A DNA stretch of 63,981 nt, taken from the NCBI GenBank assembly GCA_964485455.1, contig CAZAJU010000001.1, forward strand, positions 1 to 63,981, written 5' to 3'. Shown piece after piece: positions 35,221 to 44,885 of the stretch. Within the stretch, counting starts at the first letter, position 1, and each line of letters opens with the position of its first letter. A model generated the notes under the pieces. That model had not been told where the DNA came from and ran no database searches. It saw nothing but the letters and a program-made list of their open reading frames with translations. The position numbers and the translations under genes were made by a program. The stretch is from Tissierella_B sp964485455 (GTDB taxonomy: Bacteria > Bacillota > Clostridia > Tissierellales > Tissierellaceae).

Positions 35221-35679
35221 ATGGTTTTTGTTTTATTGCCGATAGTAATTATTATACTAGATCAATTCACTAAGTTCTTGGCTGTTAAGTATCTTGTTGG
35301 GCAACCTCCAATAGTAATAATACCAGAGCACTTTGAGTTTAGATTTGTAAAAAATTTCGGAGCTGCTTTTGGAATCTTGCAGGAGAAAAGAATTTTTTTC
35401 ATTTTAATAACCACTGCTGTAATCATTTTTATTATTGTATTTCTATACAAGAATTTTAAGAGCTTGAGTAATTTCGCAAATTTTTCAATTTTGCTCTTAT
35501 TAGGTGGTGCAGCTGGAAATTATATTGATAGAATTAGATTGGGATATGTTGTGGATTTTATTAGGGTTAATATCTTTAAGAGCTATGATTTTCCTGTCTT
35601 TAATGTAGCAGATATCTTTATCGTTGTAGGAACAATACTTATTGTATTTGTGGTGCTTTTCGATAATCAAATAGGTTAA
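35221..35679 (+). CDS. lspA: Lipoprotein signal peptidase
   Basis: LspA cuts signal peptides from diacylglyceryl prolipoproteins. The 152 residues have four membrane helices and the catalytic Asp motifs GNYIDRIRLG and FNVADIFIVVG, plus NFGAAFGIL. AGGGGG stands upstream. The rluD-like gene follows 10 bases later. Confidence 0.96.
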   Translation: MVFVLLPIVIIILDQFTKFLAVKYLVGQPPIVIIPEHFEFRFVKNFGAAFGILQEKRIFFILITTAVIIFIIVFLYKNFKSLSNFANFSILLLLGGAAGNYIDRIRLGYVVDFIRVNIFKSYDFPVFNVADIFIVVGTILIVFVVLFDNQIG

Positions 35680-35689
35680 GGAGAAATAT

Positions 35690-36601
35690 ATGGAATTAAT
35701 GGAGCTTTATGTAGATGAAGAAGATAATGAGAGACTTGACTCATATCTATCCAACCAGCTTGATGAGATATCAAGAAGTTATCTACAAAAGATTATAAAG
35801 GAAAAACGAGTATTGGTTAATGGACTTCTAAAGAAAGCAAGTTATATTGTAAAAGAGGGGGACATTATAAAGGTTGATTTACCAGAGCCTAAAAGGCTGG
35901 ATTTAACCCCTGAAGATATACCACTAGACATAGTGTATGAAGATGAGGACGTAGTTGTAATAAATAAACCACAGGATTTAGTAGTGCATCCTGCACCAGG
36001 TAATTATTCTGGTACCCTTGTAAATGCATTGCTTTACCATATAGATAGTTTATCTACCATAAACGGTATAATAAGACCAGGTATAGTTCATAGACTAGAT
36101 AAGGATACGTCAGGGCTATTGATAGTTGCTAAAAATGACTTTGCTCATAGAATTCTTTCTAATGAATTGAAAGATAGAAATATCCATAGGGAGTACATTG
36201 CGTTAGTAAATGGAGTTCTTCAGATGGAGGATGGTACTATAAATCTACCAATAGGTAGAGACCCTAAAGATAGAAAGAAAATGACAGTTATAAATACAAA
36301 CAGCAAGGAAGCAATAACGAATTTTTGGGTCCTAGAACGATTTGCAAAATACACACTTGTAAGAGTTAATCTAGAGACGGGAAGAACCCATCAGATAAGA
36401 GTTCACTTTTCTCATATGAAGCATTCTATTGTTGGGGATCCCGTATATTCAAATGGTAAAAATGAATTTGGTCTCAATAAGCAACTTCTTCATGCTAGGA
36501 AAATAGGATTTATTCATCCTAGGACTGGTCAGTATATGGAATTTGAGTCTGAAATACCAGAGCCATTTGCTAAGGTTTTAAATAATTTAAGAAGAAGGTG
36601 A
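35690..36601 (+). CDS. RluD-family 23S rRNA/tRNA pseudouridine synthase
   Basis: This 303-residue enzyme has an N-terminal S4 domain (about 13-75) and the catalytic motif HRLDKDTSGLL with the nucleophilic Asp, and the family core GRTHQIRVH. It is the RluD type that usually modifies the 23S rRNA; exact target positions cannot be told from sequence. It adjoins lspA and pyrR as in Bacillus (ylyB). Confidence 0.93.
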   Translation: MELMELYVDEEDNERLDSYLSNQLDEISRSYLQKIIKEKRVLVNGLLKKASYIVKEGDIIKVDLPEPKRLDLTPEDIPLDIVYEDEDVVVINKPQDLVVHPAPGNYSGTLVNALLYHIDSLSTINGIIRPGIVHRLDKDTSGLLIVAKNDFAHRILSNELKDRNIHREYIALVNGVLQMEDGTINLPIGRDPKDRKKMTVINTNSKEAITNFWVLERFAKYTLVRVNLETGRTHQIRVHFSHMKHSIVGDPVYSNGKNEFGLNKQLLHARKIGFIHPRTGQYMEFESEIPEPFAKVLNNLRRR

Positions 36602-36605
36602 TATC

Positions 36606-37139
36606 ATGGTGACTAAGGCAGTTATAATGGATGAAAAGGCTATATCTAGAGCAATAACAAGGATAGCAAATGAAATAATAGAGCGTAATAAAGGAGTAAA
36701 TGATTTGGTTCTAGTAGGTATCAAGACTAGAGGAGTTCCATTTGCTCATAGAATTGCTAAGAAGATATTGGAAATAGAAGATGTAGAAATACCTGTATAT
36801 TTATTGGATATTTCCCTTTACCGAGATGACCTTGAAGAGATTAGTAGTCAACCAAATGTAAACGATGAATTTGAAGGAGATATAAATAATAAAATAGTAG
36901 TTTTAACTGATGACGTTATCTTTACAGGTAGGACTGTTAGGGCTGCTTTAGATGCCTTGATACATAATGGAAGACCTAAAAAGGTTCAGCTTGCTGTTTT
37001 AGTAGATAGGGGTCATAGGGAGCTTCCTATTAGAGCTGATTATGTGGGTAAAAATGTTCCTACTTCTAGAAACGAAATTGTTAGAGTAGGATTTATTGAC
37101 ACGGATGGAGAGGATGAAGTAGTTATAAAGGAAAGGTAG
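36606..37139 (+). CDS. pyrR: Bifunctional pyr operon regulator/uracil phosphoribosyltransferase
   Basis: PyrR binds pyr mRNA when UMP is high to cause attenuation and also has phosphoribosyltransferase activity. The 177 residues show the PRPP-binding motif VVLTDDVIFTGRTVRAAL and the dimer-type region DISLYRDDL. No pyr genes follow in the window, so it acts on targets elsewhere. It ends in a shared terminator with rqcH. Confidence 0.96.
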   Translation: MVTKAVIMDEKAISRAITRIANEIIERNKGVNDLVLVGIKTRGVPFAHRIAKKILEIEDVEIPVYLLDISLYRDDLEEISSQPNVNDEFEGDINNKIVVLTDDVIFTGRTVRAALDALIHNGRPKKVQLAVLVDRGHRELPIRADYVGKNVPTSRNEIVRVGFIDTDGEDEVVIKER

Positions 37140-37158
37140 ATATTAATCTACCTTTTTT
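37132..37158. terminator. Bidirectional terminator between pyrR and rqcH
   Basis: A perfect 10-bp stem (37132-37141 with 37146-37155, loop ATTA) spans both stop codons of the convergent genes, with T runs on the + strand and an A-rich left flank for the - strand. Confidence 0.75.
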
Positions 37159-38915
37159 AAGTGCTGAATATTTTTTTGTGTAGGATTTACAATTATGGTG
37201 CTAAAGTTTTCATAGATTACCAATCCTATCTTGGCATTCTTAGGTTTCTTGACATTTTTTCTTTTAGTGTAGTCTACAGCCACATGATTTGAATTCTTAC
37301 CTTTACTATAGTAGGCTGCAAGATTAGCTGCTTCTTCTAAAGTAGATAATGGGATTTCTTTTCCTTCAGACTTTATCAACACATGGCTACCTGGCATTTG
37401 TTGTACATGAAGCCAGGTGTCTTCTTTATGAGCGAATTTCATGGTTAGATAGTCATTCTGTCTATTGTTTTTTCCTACATAGATATCAAAGCCATCACTG
37501 GATATATAATGTTGAGGAGGTGATACTTCCTCCTTCTTTTTCTTCTTCTTTGTTTTACTATTTGGTTTTAGATAACCTTCATTAATAAGCTCTTCTTTTA
37601 TTTCATCTAATTCATGAATTTCAGTGGAATTTTCTATACTAATCAATACATTTTCTAAGTATTCTATTTCTGCTTCTGAAGCAGGTATCTGTTCTAAGAG
37701 TAAATTATTAGCATTTTTAAGCTTAGAATATTTCTTGTAATACCTCTGAGCATTTTCTACTGGAGAAAGCTTTATATCCAATGGAATTATTAGGGTTTTC
37801 ATATCTATATCATAAAAATTTTCTAACTCGACTTCTTTTAATCCTTTATAGATTTTATGGATATTCGCAGATATAAGATCAGCATAGATTTTATATTTTT
37901 CCCTGTCCATACTTTCAAAGAGTTCCTCTTTTTGTTTTCCTAGTTTACTCAAAGCCCGATCAAGTTTTATTCCAAGAGATTTTCTTATGGACTGAGATTT
38001 TTGACTAATTCTATCGAGAACATCCTTTTTCCTATAACAGAAATCAAGTACCTCAGATATACTATCTAAATAATTTTTATTCTCCGTACCAAATTGATTT
38101 AAATCCAGACAATGGAAAGCAATTATTTCACTTTCATCCCTATTCGTAATATATAGTGGGCTAAATTTACCTTCAACAATCCTATCAATAAGGCTTTTAA
38201 AGCCATCATATAGGGTTTTTATATCATCTTCTGATAGACTTATAATTGTTCTATCATCATCTAAATATTCAAAGAGGATTTCACGACTTATTAGTGGACT
38301 AAGCCCCAAATAGTTATAATAAAAAAACTTGCTCAAAGAAGTATTTTTGGCTTCATTTGATATTAATTGCATAAATTCTTCTTGATTTGTTTTCAAAGGG
38401 TTCTTTTTGTCCTTAATAGGTGGGTTTTCATATATAGAGCCAGGAAGGATTTGTCGAACTCTTGACATTTCATCGGTGACCCTCTTGATGGAGTCGATTA
38501 TTCTAGAGGACGATTTTTCCATAAGTATTATATTACTGTGCTTGCCCATTATTTCAATAACCAATCTCTTTTCTGTAGGTTGACCTAACTCATCCTGTGA
38601 AGATATATCTATAAAGACAACTCTATCCATTTCATATTGCTCTATGTTTAAAACAATTCCTCCTGAAATGTGTTTTCTCAAGAGCATGCAAAACATCGGG
38701 GGAGTATCAGGATTTTTTTTCGACCCAGCAGTAAGATAAATCCTAGGATTATTACTACTTGCTGACATGATAAGCCTATAGTTAGTTCCATTCTTGTGAA
38801 TATTTATAAATAGCTCATCCTTTTCAGGCTGGTATATTTTATCAATCCTACCTCCAAGAATTGTAGAATTTAGTTCTTTAACTACAGCATTTGTTACTAT
38901 TCCATCAAACGACAT
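37143..38915 (-). CDS. rqcH: Ribosome quality control protein RqcH (NFACT family)
   Basis: This 590-residue NFACT protein (NEMF homologue) recruits Ala-tRNA to stalled 50S subunits to add alanine tails that mark peptides for decay. Layout: NFACT-N (about 1-200), helix-hairpin-helix and coiled-coil regions (about 280-430), a Lys-rich linker, then NFACT-R (DYLTMKFAHKEDTWLHVQQMPGSHVLIKS). Older annotations call it fibronectin-binding protein. It is on the - strand with its own promoter and converges on pyrR. Confidence 0.94.
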   Translation of the reverse strand: MSFDGIVTNAVVKELNSTILGGRIDKIYQPEKDELFINIHKNGTNYRLIMSASSNNPRIYLTAGSKKNPDTPPMFCMLLRKHISGGIVLNIEQYEMDRVVFIDISSQDELGQPTEKRLVIEIMGKHSNIILMEKSSSRIIDSIKRVTDEMSRVRQILPGSIYENPPIKDKKNPLKTNQEEFMQLISNEAKNTSLSKFFYYNYLGLSPLISREILFEYLDDDRTIISLSEDDIKTLYDGFKSLIDRIVEGKFSPLYITNRDESEIIAFHCLDLNQFGTENKNYLDSISEVLDFCYRKKDVLDRISQKSQSIRKSLGIKLDRALSKLGKQKEELFESMDREKYKIYADLISANIHKIYKGLKEVELENFYDIDMKTLIIPLDIKLSPVENAQRYYKKYSKLKNANNLLLEQIPASEAEIEYLENVLISIENSTEIHELDEIKEELINEGYLKPNSKTKKKKKKEEVSPPQHYISSDGFDIYVGKNNRQNDYLTMKFAHKEDTWLHVQQMPGSHVLIKSEGKEIPLSTLEEAANLAAYYSKGKNSNHVAVDYTKRKNVKKPKNAKIGLVIYENFSTIIVNPTQKNIQHLKKVD

Positions 38916-38944
38916 AATAATCCTCCATTAACTAGAATAAAACA

Positions 38945-38953
38945 AGTATACCA
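38945..38953 (-). promoter_or_regulatory. Extended -10 promoter of rqcH
   Basis: On the - strand the sequence reads TGGTATACT (an extended -10, TG-n-TATACT), 30 bases upstream of rqcH. Confidence 0.5.
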
Positions 38954-39077
38954 TTTAGAAGAAGAGGGTGCAAATCCATCTTAAGAATTAGTCTAAAGGG
39001 AAATATTACAAAATCCAACAAAAAATATTAAAATAACTTAATAAATAATAGCCTTTTATAATTAAATACCTTATAAT

Positions 39078-39086
39078 TGTTATAAT
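39078..39086 (+). promoter_or_regulatory. Extended -10 promoter of the yicC-remA-gmk run
   Basis: TGTTATAAT fits an extended -10 element, about 100 bases before yicC. It may drive a long run of genes to at least coaBC. Confidence 0.5.
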
Positions 39087-39182
39087 GATATTTAGCTTTA
39101 TTTTCCAATACAATAGATGATGAATATAAATCATCTCATTAATTAAAGCATTTTAAAAACTATAGAATAAAGAGGTGTATTT

Positions 39183-40064
39183 ATGATCAAGAGTATGACC
39201 GGCTATGGCCGCGGAGAGGTACAGAATGACTTATATAAATTCAAAGTTGAAATAAAAGCTGTCAATCACAGATATAACGATATAGTTATAAAAATGCCTA
39301 GACATATATCTTATCTAGAAGAAAGAATTAAAAAAATCATCAAAGAAAAGATAAAAAGAGGCAAGGTAGATGTTTATATCAATCTAGAGTATATAAATGA
39401 ATCCTCAATCGCTGTAAATGTTGATATTCCATTGGCAAAATCATATAAATTAGCCCTAGAGGAATTAGTTAAGGATTTAGAACTAGAGGATAATATAAGA
39501 TTAAATAATATCCTTGGAATTCCTGAGATAGTAAAAACAGAAAGAAAGGAATTAGATGAAGATCTAATTTGGGTATGCTTATCCGAAGCTCTTCACATTG
39601 CAGTAGATAATATCGTAAATATGAGAGAGCTTGAGGGCAAAGAGTTAAAGCTTGATATACTAGAAAAGCTGTCAAATATTGAAGAAATTGCAGATCAAGT
39701 TGAAAAAAGAGCTCCTAATGTAGTCTTAGAATACAAGGATAAGTTAAGAGAAAGAATTAAAACTCTTCTTGAGGATAATGCAGTTCTCGATGAAGATAGA
39801 TTGGGTAGTGAAGTTGTTTTCTTTGCTGATAGATGCAGCATTGATGAGGAAATTGTAAGACTATCAAGTCATATCAAACAATTTAGAATTATCTTAGATG
39901 AAGATGATTCCGTAGGAAGAAAACTTGATTTCTTAACACAAGAACTAAACAGAGAAATCAATACTATTGGCAGCAAGGCTAATGACTTGATTATTACAAA
40001 TCATGTTGTAAATCTTAAAGCGGAAATAGAAAAAATCCGAGAACAGATTCAAAATATTGAATAA
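39183..40064 (+). CDS. YicC/YloC family endoribonuclease
   Basis: A 293-residue YicC-family protein, beginning MIKSMTGYGRGE, with a conserved C-terminal half (KLDFLTQELNREINTIGSKAND). YicC in Escherichia coli is an endoribonuclease that speeds decay of some small RNAs, and YloC in Bacillus is similar. It precedes remA and gmk as in many Firmicutes. AGAGGTG stands before the ATG. Confidence 0.93.
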   Translation: MIKSMTGYGRGEVQNDLYKFKVEIKAVNHRYNDIVIKMPRHISYLEERIKKIIKEKIKRGKVDVYINLEYINESSIAVNVDIPLAKSYKLALEELVKDLELEDNIRLNNILGIPEIVKTERKELDEDLIWVCLSEALHIAVDNIVNMRELEGKELKLDILEKLSNIEEIADQVEKRAPNVVLEYKDKLRERIKTLLEDNAVLDEDRLGSEVVFFADRCSIDEEIVRLSSHIKQFRIILDEDDSVGRKLDFLTQELNREINTIGSKANDLIITNHVVNLKAEIEKIREQIQNIE

Positions 40065-40075
40065 TGGAGGTATTT

Positions 40076-40333
40076 ATGTCCATAAAACTAATCAATATAG
40101 GGTTTGGGAACATCGTATCTGCTAATAGGATTGTATCTATTGTAAGTCCTGAATCAGCACCAATTAAAAGATTGATACAGGAGAGCAAAGATAGTGGATT
40201 ATTAATAGATGCAACTTATGGTAGGAGAACTAGAGCTGTAATAATAACTGATAGTAAGCATATAATACTTGCAGCAGTTCAGCCTGAAACCATAGCTAAT
40301 AGAATAAATAATACAGTTGAAGCTAATGAATAA
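40076..40333 (+). CDS. remA: RemA-family regulator (DUF370)
   Basis: An 85-residue protein of the RemA family, a DNA-binding regulator of biofilm matrix and osmoprotection genes in Bacillus. It matches in MSIKLINIGFGNIVSANRIV and RGR-like TYGRRTRAVIITDS. An in-frame ATG at 40064 overlaps the yicC stop, but the GGAGG it carries (40066-40070) is the ribosome binding site for the ATG at 40076. It overlaps no other gene, with gmk starting 22 bases beyond. Confidence 0.92.
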   Translation: MSIKLINIGFGNIVSANRIVSIVSPESAPIKRLIQESKDSGLLIDATYGRRTRAVIITDSKHIILAAVQPETIANRINNTVEANE

Positions 40334-40355
40334 TACAGAAAGATGGTGGATTAAT

Positions 40356-40970
40356 TTGTCAAAAGGATTTTTATTGGTTCTATCTGGACCTTCAGGAAGC
40401 GGTAAGGGTACAGTTAGTCAAGCCCTAATGAGCAAAAGGGATGATATCGTATTTTCAATTTCTGCTACTACTAGAAAGCCAAGACCTACAGAGGTGAATG
40501 GTGAGAATTATTTCTTTCTTACTCAAGAAGAGTTTGAAAGGATGAAAGAAAATGGTGAGTTCTTAGAGTCAGCCTTTGTGCACACTAATTATTATGGAAC
40601 CCCAAGGAAGTTCGTTATGGATGAAATCGAGAAAGGCGAAATAGTCCTATTGGAGATTGACGTTCAAGGTGCTCTTCAGGTAAAGAAAAATTATAAGGAG
40701 GCTGTCTTTATATTTTTACTACCGCCTACTATGGATGAACTGAGGAATAGAATAGTTAATAGAGGCACAGAGACAGAGGAAGATATAAATACAAGGTTTG
40801 CAAATGCATTTAAGGAACTTGATTTCGTTGGAGAATATGATTTTTTTGTAGTTAATGACCAGGTTGAAAATGCAGTAAAGGATATTGAAGCTATAATAGC
40901 GGCTGAAAAACTTAGAGTAAAAAGACACAAGGATATTAAATTAAGCGTAATGAAACAGGGGGTAAAATAA
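40356..40970 (+). CDS. gmk: Guanylate kinase
   Basis: Gmk makes GDP from GMP and ATP. The P-loop is GPSGSGKG. An open reading from 40317 overlaps remA, but GGTGGA (40345-40350) stands 6 bases before a TTG at 40356, giving MSKGFLLVLSGPSG and 204 residues, the family size. It is next to rpoZ and coaBC, the usual order. As it feeds (p)ppGpp-related pools, it shares substrates with relA here. Confidence 0.94.
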   Translation: MSKGFLLVLSGPSGSGKGTVSQALMSKRDDIVFSISATTRKPRPTEVNGENYFFLTQEEFERMKENGEFLESAFVHTNYYGTPRKFVMDEIEKGEIVLLEIDVQGALQVKKNYKEAVFIFLLPPTMDELRNRIVNRGTETEEDINTRFANAFKELDFVGEYDFFVVNDQVENAVKDIEAIIAAEKLRVKRHKDIKLSVMKQGVK

Positions 40971-41180
40971 ATGTTAAATCCGTCATTAAGAAATATTTTA
41001 GATCAAGGGGAAAGCAAATATACACTGGTTATAGCAATATCAAAACGTGCTCGTCAGCTTATTGATGGTGCTAATCCTATGGTGGAAACCACATCTAACA
41101 AACCTGTAACTATAGCATTGGAAGAGTTATTGGAAGGTAAGTTGGAGTATGAAAGCCCAACTAACGAAGAAACCAAGTAG
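40971..41180 (+). CDS. rpoZ: RNA polymerase omega subunit
   Basis: A 69-residue omega subunit with AISKRARQLIDGA and a late alpha-helical stretch (PVTIALEELLEGKLEY). It helps assemble RNA polymerase. The ATG follows the gmk stop directly, with an AGGGGG site, so both are translated as one unit. Confidence 0.95.
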   Translation: MLNPSLRNILDQGESKYTLVIAISKRARQLIDGANPMVETTSNKPVTIALEELLEGKLEYESPTNEETK

Positions 41181-41187
41181 GTAAACT

Positions 41188-42390
41188 ATGTTAAAGGGTA
41201 AGAATATATTATTAGGGGTTACGGGAGGGATAGCTGCATACAAGGCAGCAGACCTAGTTAGTAAACTTGTTAAACAACACGCAAATGTAGATGTGGTTAT
41301 GACAGAAGGAGCAACTAAGTTTGTAACGCCTCTTACATTTCAGACAATGTCTGTAAACCAAGTTCATACAGAGATGTTTAGTCTAATCTCCAACTTTGAT
41401 GTAGAACATATTTCATTAGCTCAGAAAGCGGATATTATACTTGTTGCACCTGCTACAGCTAATACCATAGGAAAAATTGCCAACGGTATAGCTGATAATA
41501 TGCTTACAACAGTTATAATGGCTTCAACTGCTAAGATTATATTTGCACCTGCTATGAATACTAATATGTACAATAATCCTATATTTAAAGAAAATATGGA
41601 AAAATTGAAAAGACTAGGCCATGAGTTTATTCAGCCTGGTGTTGGTAGACTTGCCTGTGGAGATTACGGTGCTGGTAAAATGGCTGAGCCTGAGGATATA
41701 GTAGAGTATGTTATAAAAAGCTTTGTAAAAAAAGATTTGTTAGGGAAAAAAATACTTATAACAGCAGGACCTACTATTGAACCATTGGACCCTGTACGTT
41801 ATATTACAAATCATTCAAGTGGAAAAATGGGCTATAGTATAGCTAAGAATGCAATAGACCGTGGTGGGGAGGTAGTCTTAATTACAGGACCTACTAGCTT
41901 AAAGGTACCAACGGGAGCAAAGGTTGTTAGTGTAAACACAACACAAGAGATGTTCGATGCTGTTGGAAAGTATTTCAAAAGCTGTGATGTTCTTATAAAA
42001 TCAGCAGCACCTTTGGATTACAAACCTGAGACAGTAAGTGAAGTGAAGATAAAGAAAAAGGATGATGGTGTTTTTAGCCTTAATTTAGTAAGAAATCCAG
42101 ATATTGCAGCCTTCTACGGTCAAAAGAAGGAAAAACAAATAATGGTAGGATTTGCAGCAGAAACAAATAATGTCTTAGAATATGCACTGGGAAAGATGAG
42201 AAAGAAGAATTTTGATTTCATAGTAGCAAATGATATAACTGCTTCAGGGGCAGGATTTAAAAAGGATACAAATATAGCAACAATTATAAATAAGGATGGA
42301 GCTGTAGAAGAATTTCCTTTGATGGAAAAAAGTGAACTTGCTGAAAAAATTTTGGATAGAGTATTGTTATTACTTGATAAGGCTAGATAA
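41188..42390 (+). CDS. coaBC: Bifunctional phosphopantothenoylcysteine decarboxylase/phosphopantothenate--cysteine ligase
   Basis: CoaBC makes 4'-phosphopantetheine in CoA synthesis. The 400 residues hold the flavin-binding CoaC domain (LLGVTGGIAAYKAADLV, PAMNTNMY) and the CoaB ligase half (ITAGPTIEPLDPVRYITNHSSGKMG). coaD, a later step, is at 60476. A terminator overlaps its stop codon. Confidence 0.96.
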   Translation: MLKGKNILLGVTGGIAAYKAADLVSKLVKQHANVDVVMTEGATKFVTPLTFQTMSVNQVHTEMFSLISNFDVEHISLAQKADIILVAPATANTIGKIANGIADNMLTTVIMASTAKIIFAPAMNTNMYNNPIFKENMEKLKRLGHEFIQPGVGRLACGDYGAGKMAEPEDIVEYVIKSFVKKDLLGKKILITAGPTIEPLDPVRYITNHSSGKMGYSIAKNAIDRGGEVVLITGPTSLKVPTGAKVVSVNTTQEMFDAVGKYFKSCDVLIKSAAPLDYKPETVSEVKIKKKDDGVFSLNLVRNPDIAAFYGQKKEKQIMVGFAAETNNVLEYALGKMRKKNFDFIVANDITASGAGFKKDTNIATIINKDGAVEEFPLMEKSELAEKILDRVLLLLDKAR

Positions 42391-42406
42391 TATATCTAGC
42401 CTTTTT
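42379..42406 (+). terminator. Intrinsic terminator at the end of coaBC
   Basis: A perfect 11-bp stem (42379-42389 with 42393-42403, loop ATA) includes the coaBC stop codon and is followed by T. It lies only 18 bases before the priA start, so it may be partial. Confidence 0.75.
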
Positions 42407-42423
42407 AGAAAGGGCTTGATTAG

Positions 42424-44874
42424 ATGAAATATGCTGAAGTGATTGTAGACAATAGAGCATCGGTAATAGATAAACCTTTTACCTATGCAATCAAAGCCTT
42501 TGAAGATATAGCAAAGGAAGGAATGCGTGTAGTAGTTCCATTTGGGAGAGGTAATAAGCCAATAAAAGGCTTTATTATTAGAATATTTGATGATTTTGTT
42601 AATGATTATCCTGTTAAGAATATCATTGAAGTACTGGACGCTCAGCCTTTAGTTTCTAAGGAATTGATAGAGCTTGGTATTTGGATGAAGGATAGGTATT
42701 TAAGTCCTTATTTGGATGCTTTGCAGCCCATATTACCACCTGGAGATTTCAAAGAAATAAATACTTTTATTGAGTTATTGGACGATAAAGAAGGAATATT
42801 GCTCAGTGATGATGAAAATAAGATAATTAATTATTTAAAGATAAAGGGAATTTCAAAATTAGAAGATATTAAAAATGATTTAAGCATTAATAGCATCAAT
42901 TCAGTATTTAAAAAGCTTGAAGAAAATAGAATAATAAGTATTACTTTAGATATTAAGACTTCTATAACTAAGAAACATGAGAAATGGATAAAAATAAAGG
43001 AATCAGATAGAGAAAAAGCATATAGTCTTATTGGAGAAAGAAGCAAAAAACAGATTATAATCTATGATTATCTATTGAAGGTAGAGAAAATCTCATTGAG
43101 AGAGCTTCTTAGCTCTCTTTCAACAAGTTTAAGTACTTTAAGGAATATGGAAGAGAAAAAGATAATTTCTATATATGAAAAAGAAATAATTAGGAATCCC
43201 GTTACCCGTTATATTCCTAAATACAATAAGCACATATTAAATTACCAACAATATTCGGCATTTAGGGTCATAATGGAGAGTATAGATAAGGATAAAAAGG
43301 AAAACTTTCTTATCCATGGAGTAACTGGTAGTGGAAAAACGGAAATATATTTGCAGCTTGTAGAGGAGATGATAAGTCGAAATAAGGATACTATTATTTT
43401 GGTACCTGAGATATCTTTAACTCCTCAAACAATAGATAGATTTGTAGGAAGATTTGGGTCCAAAGTAGCTGTACTTCACAGTAAGCTAAGCCAAGGAGAG
43501 AGATTTGATCAATGGAGGAGTATAAGGGAAGGAGATGTAAAAATAGTTGTAGGTGCAAGATCAGCTATATTTGCTCCTTTTTCAAACTTAGGGTTAATAA
43601 TTATAGACGAGGAGCATGAAAGCACCTATAAATCTTCTCAAAATCCAAAGTATGATACATTAGAAGTTGCCATAAAAAGAAATGAACTAGAAGGTGCATC
43701 AACAGTTATGGGAACAGCTACTCCATCAATAGAGACCTACTATAATTCTATAAATGGAAAGTATAAGCTACTTGAGTTAAAGGAAAGAGCTACTGAAGGT
43801 GATTTACCGGAGGTGGTTTTAATAGATATGAGACAAGAGCTTGAAAATGGCAACAAGTCGATTTTTAGCTTTGAACTATATAATGAGTTAAAGAGAAATC
43901 TGGAAAATAAAAAGCAGACTATATTATTCTTAAATAGAAGGGGATTTTCAACCTTTGTCTCCTGTAGAAGCTGTGGGTATGTAGCAAAATGCCAGAATTG
44001 CGATATATCAATGACTTATCATAGGAACATAGATAAATTGAGATGCCATTATTGCGGGGAAACTTCTACTACCCATGATGTATGTCCATCATGTGGTAGT
44101 AAATATATAAAGTACTTTGGGATTGGCACTGAAAAGGTTGAGGAGCAGACAAGGGAGTTGTTTCAAGGCGCAAGGGTTACAAGAATGGATAGTGATACTA
44201 CTACTGAAAAGGGTAGTTTTGAATCCATTTTAGAAGAGATGAAAAAAGGAGAAATTGACATCTTGATTGGAACTCAGATGATATCAAAGGGCCTTGATTT
44301 TCCGAATGTAACCTTAGTAGGTATTATAGCTGCTGATACTACTTTAAACCTTCCTGATTTTAGGTCTCCAGAGAAAGCCTTTCAGCTAATAACTCAAGTA
44401 GCCGGTAGGTCTGGTAGAGGTGATTATCCTGGAAAGGTAATTCTACAAACCTATAATCCAGATCATTATAGCATTGTTTTTTCAAAGGATCAGGATTATA
44501 AAAGCTTTTATAATATGGAAATAGCACTAAGAAAAGAATTCTTATACCCTCCTTTTATAAATTTAATTAGCATTCTTATATATGGTGAGGATATTTCAAA
44601 GGTTAAGGAAAAAAGTTTTATTTTATATGATATAATTAAGTCGTATATGATAAATATTCATACACAAGATGTGAGTAAATTCTTAATAGGTCCAAATCCT
44701 GCTCCAATTGAGCGAATTAAGAAAAATTTCAGGTGGAAGCTCTTAGTCAAAGCTAATGATAATGAACTAGAAGAGCTTAAAAAACTAATCTATAAAGTTT
44801 GTATACTAGATGAAGAAAAAATAAAAGATGGGGTTAAATTTAGTATTGATATTAACCCACAGACTATACTATAG
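42424..44874 (+). CDS. priA: Primosomal protein N' (replication restart helicase PriA)
   Basis: PriA restarts stalled replication forks. The 816 residues have an N-terminal DNA-binding domain, helicase core (GVTGSGKTE Walker A, DEEHE box) and a zinc-binding Cys cluster (CRSCGYVAKCQNC, CHYC, CPSC). The window also holds recG and ruvABC, which act on the same forks. def follows at 12 bases. Confidence 0.96.
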   Translation: MKYAEVIVDNRASVIDKPFTYAIKAFEDIAKEGMRVVVPFGRGNKPIKGFIIRIFDDFVNDYPVKNIIEVLDAQPLVSKELIELGIWMKDRYLSPYLDALQPILPPGDFKEINTFIELLDDKEGILLSDDENKIINYLKIKGISKLEDIKNDLSINSINSVFKKLEENRIISITLDIKTSITKKHEKWIKIKESDREKAYSLIGERSKKQIIIYDYLLKVEKISLRELLSSLSTSLSTLRNMEEKKIISIYEKEIIRNPVTRYIPKYNKHILNYQQYSAFRVIMESIDKDKKENFLIHGVTGSGKTEIYLQLVEEMISRNKDTIILVPEISLTPQTIDRFVGRFGSKVAVLHSKLSQGERFDQWRSIREGDVKIVVGARSAIFAPFSNLGLIIIDEEHESTYKSSQNPKYDTLEVAIKRNELEGASTVMGTATPSIETYYNSINGKYKLLELKERATEGDLPEVVLIDMRQELENGNKSIFSFELYNELKRNLENKKQTILFLNRRGFSTFVSCRSCGYVAKCQNCDISMTYHRNIDKLRCHYCGETSTTHDVCPSCGSKYIKYFGIGTEKVEEQTRELFQGARVTRMDSDTTTEKGSFESILEEMKKGEIDILIGTQMISKGLDFPNVTLVGIIAADTTLNLPDFRSPEKAFQLITQVAGRSGRGDYPGKVILQTYNPDHYSIVFSKDQDYKSFYNMEIALRKEFLYPPFINLISILIYGEDISKVKEKSFILYDIIKSYMINIHTQDVSKFLIGPNPAPIERIKKNFRWKLLVKANDNELEELKKLIYKVCILDEEKIKDGVKFSIDINPQTIL

Positions 44875-44885
44875 GAGGAAATTAT

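Noticed and set aside
40317..40355. Longer N-terminus of gmk overlapping remA
   Set aside because: The TTG at 40356 has a good ribosome binding site and yields the usual family N-terminus and size.
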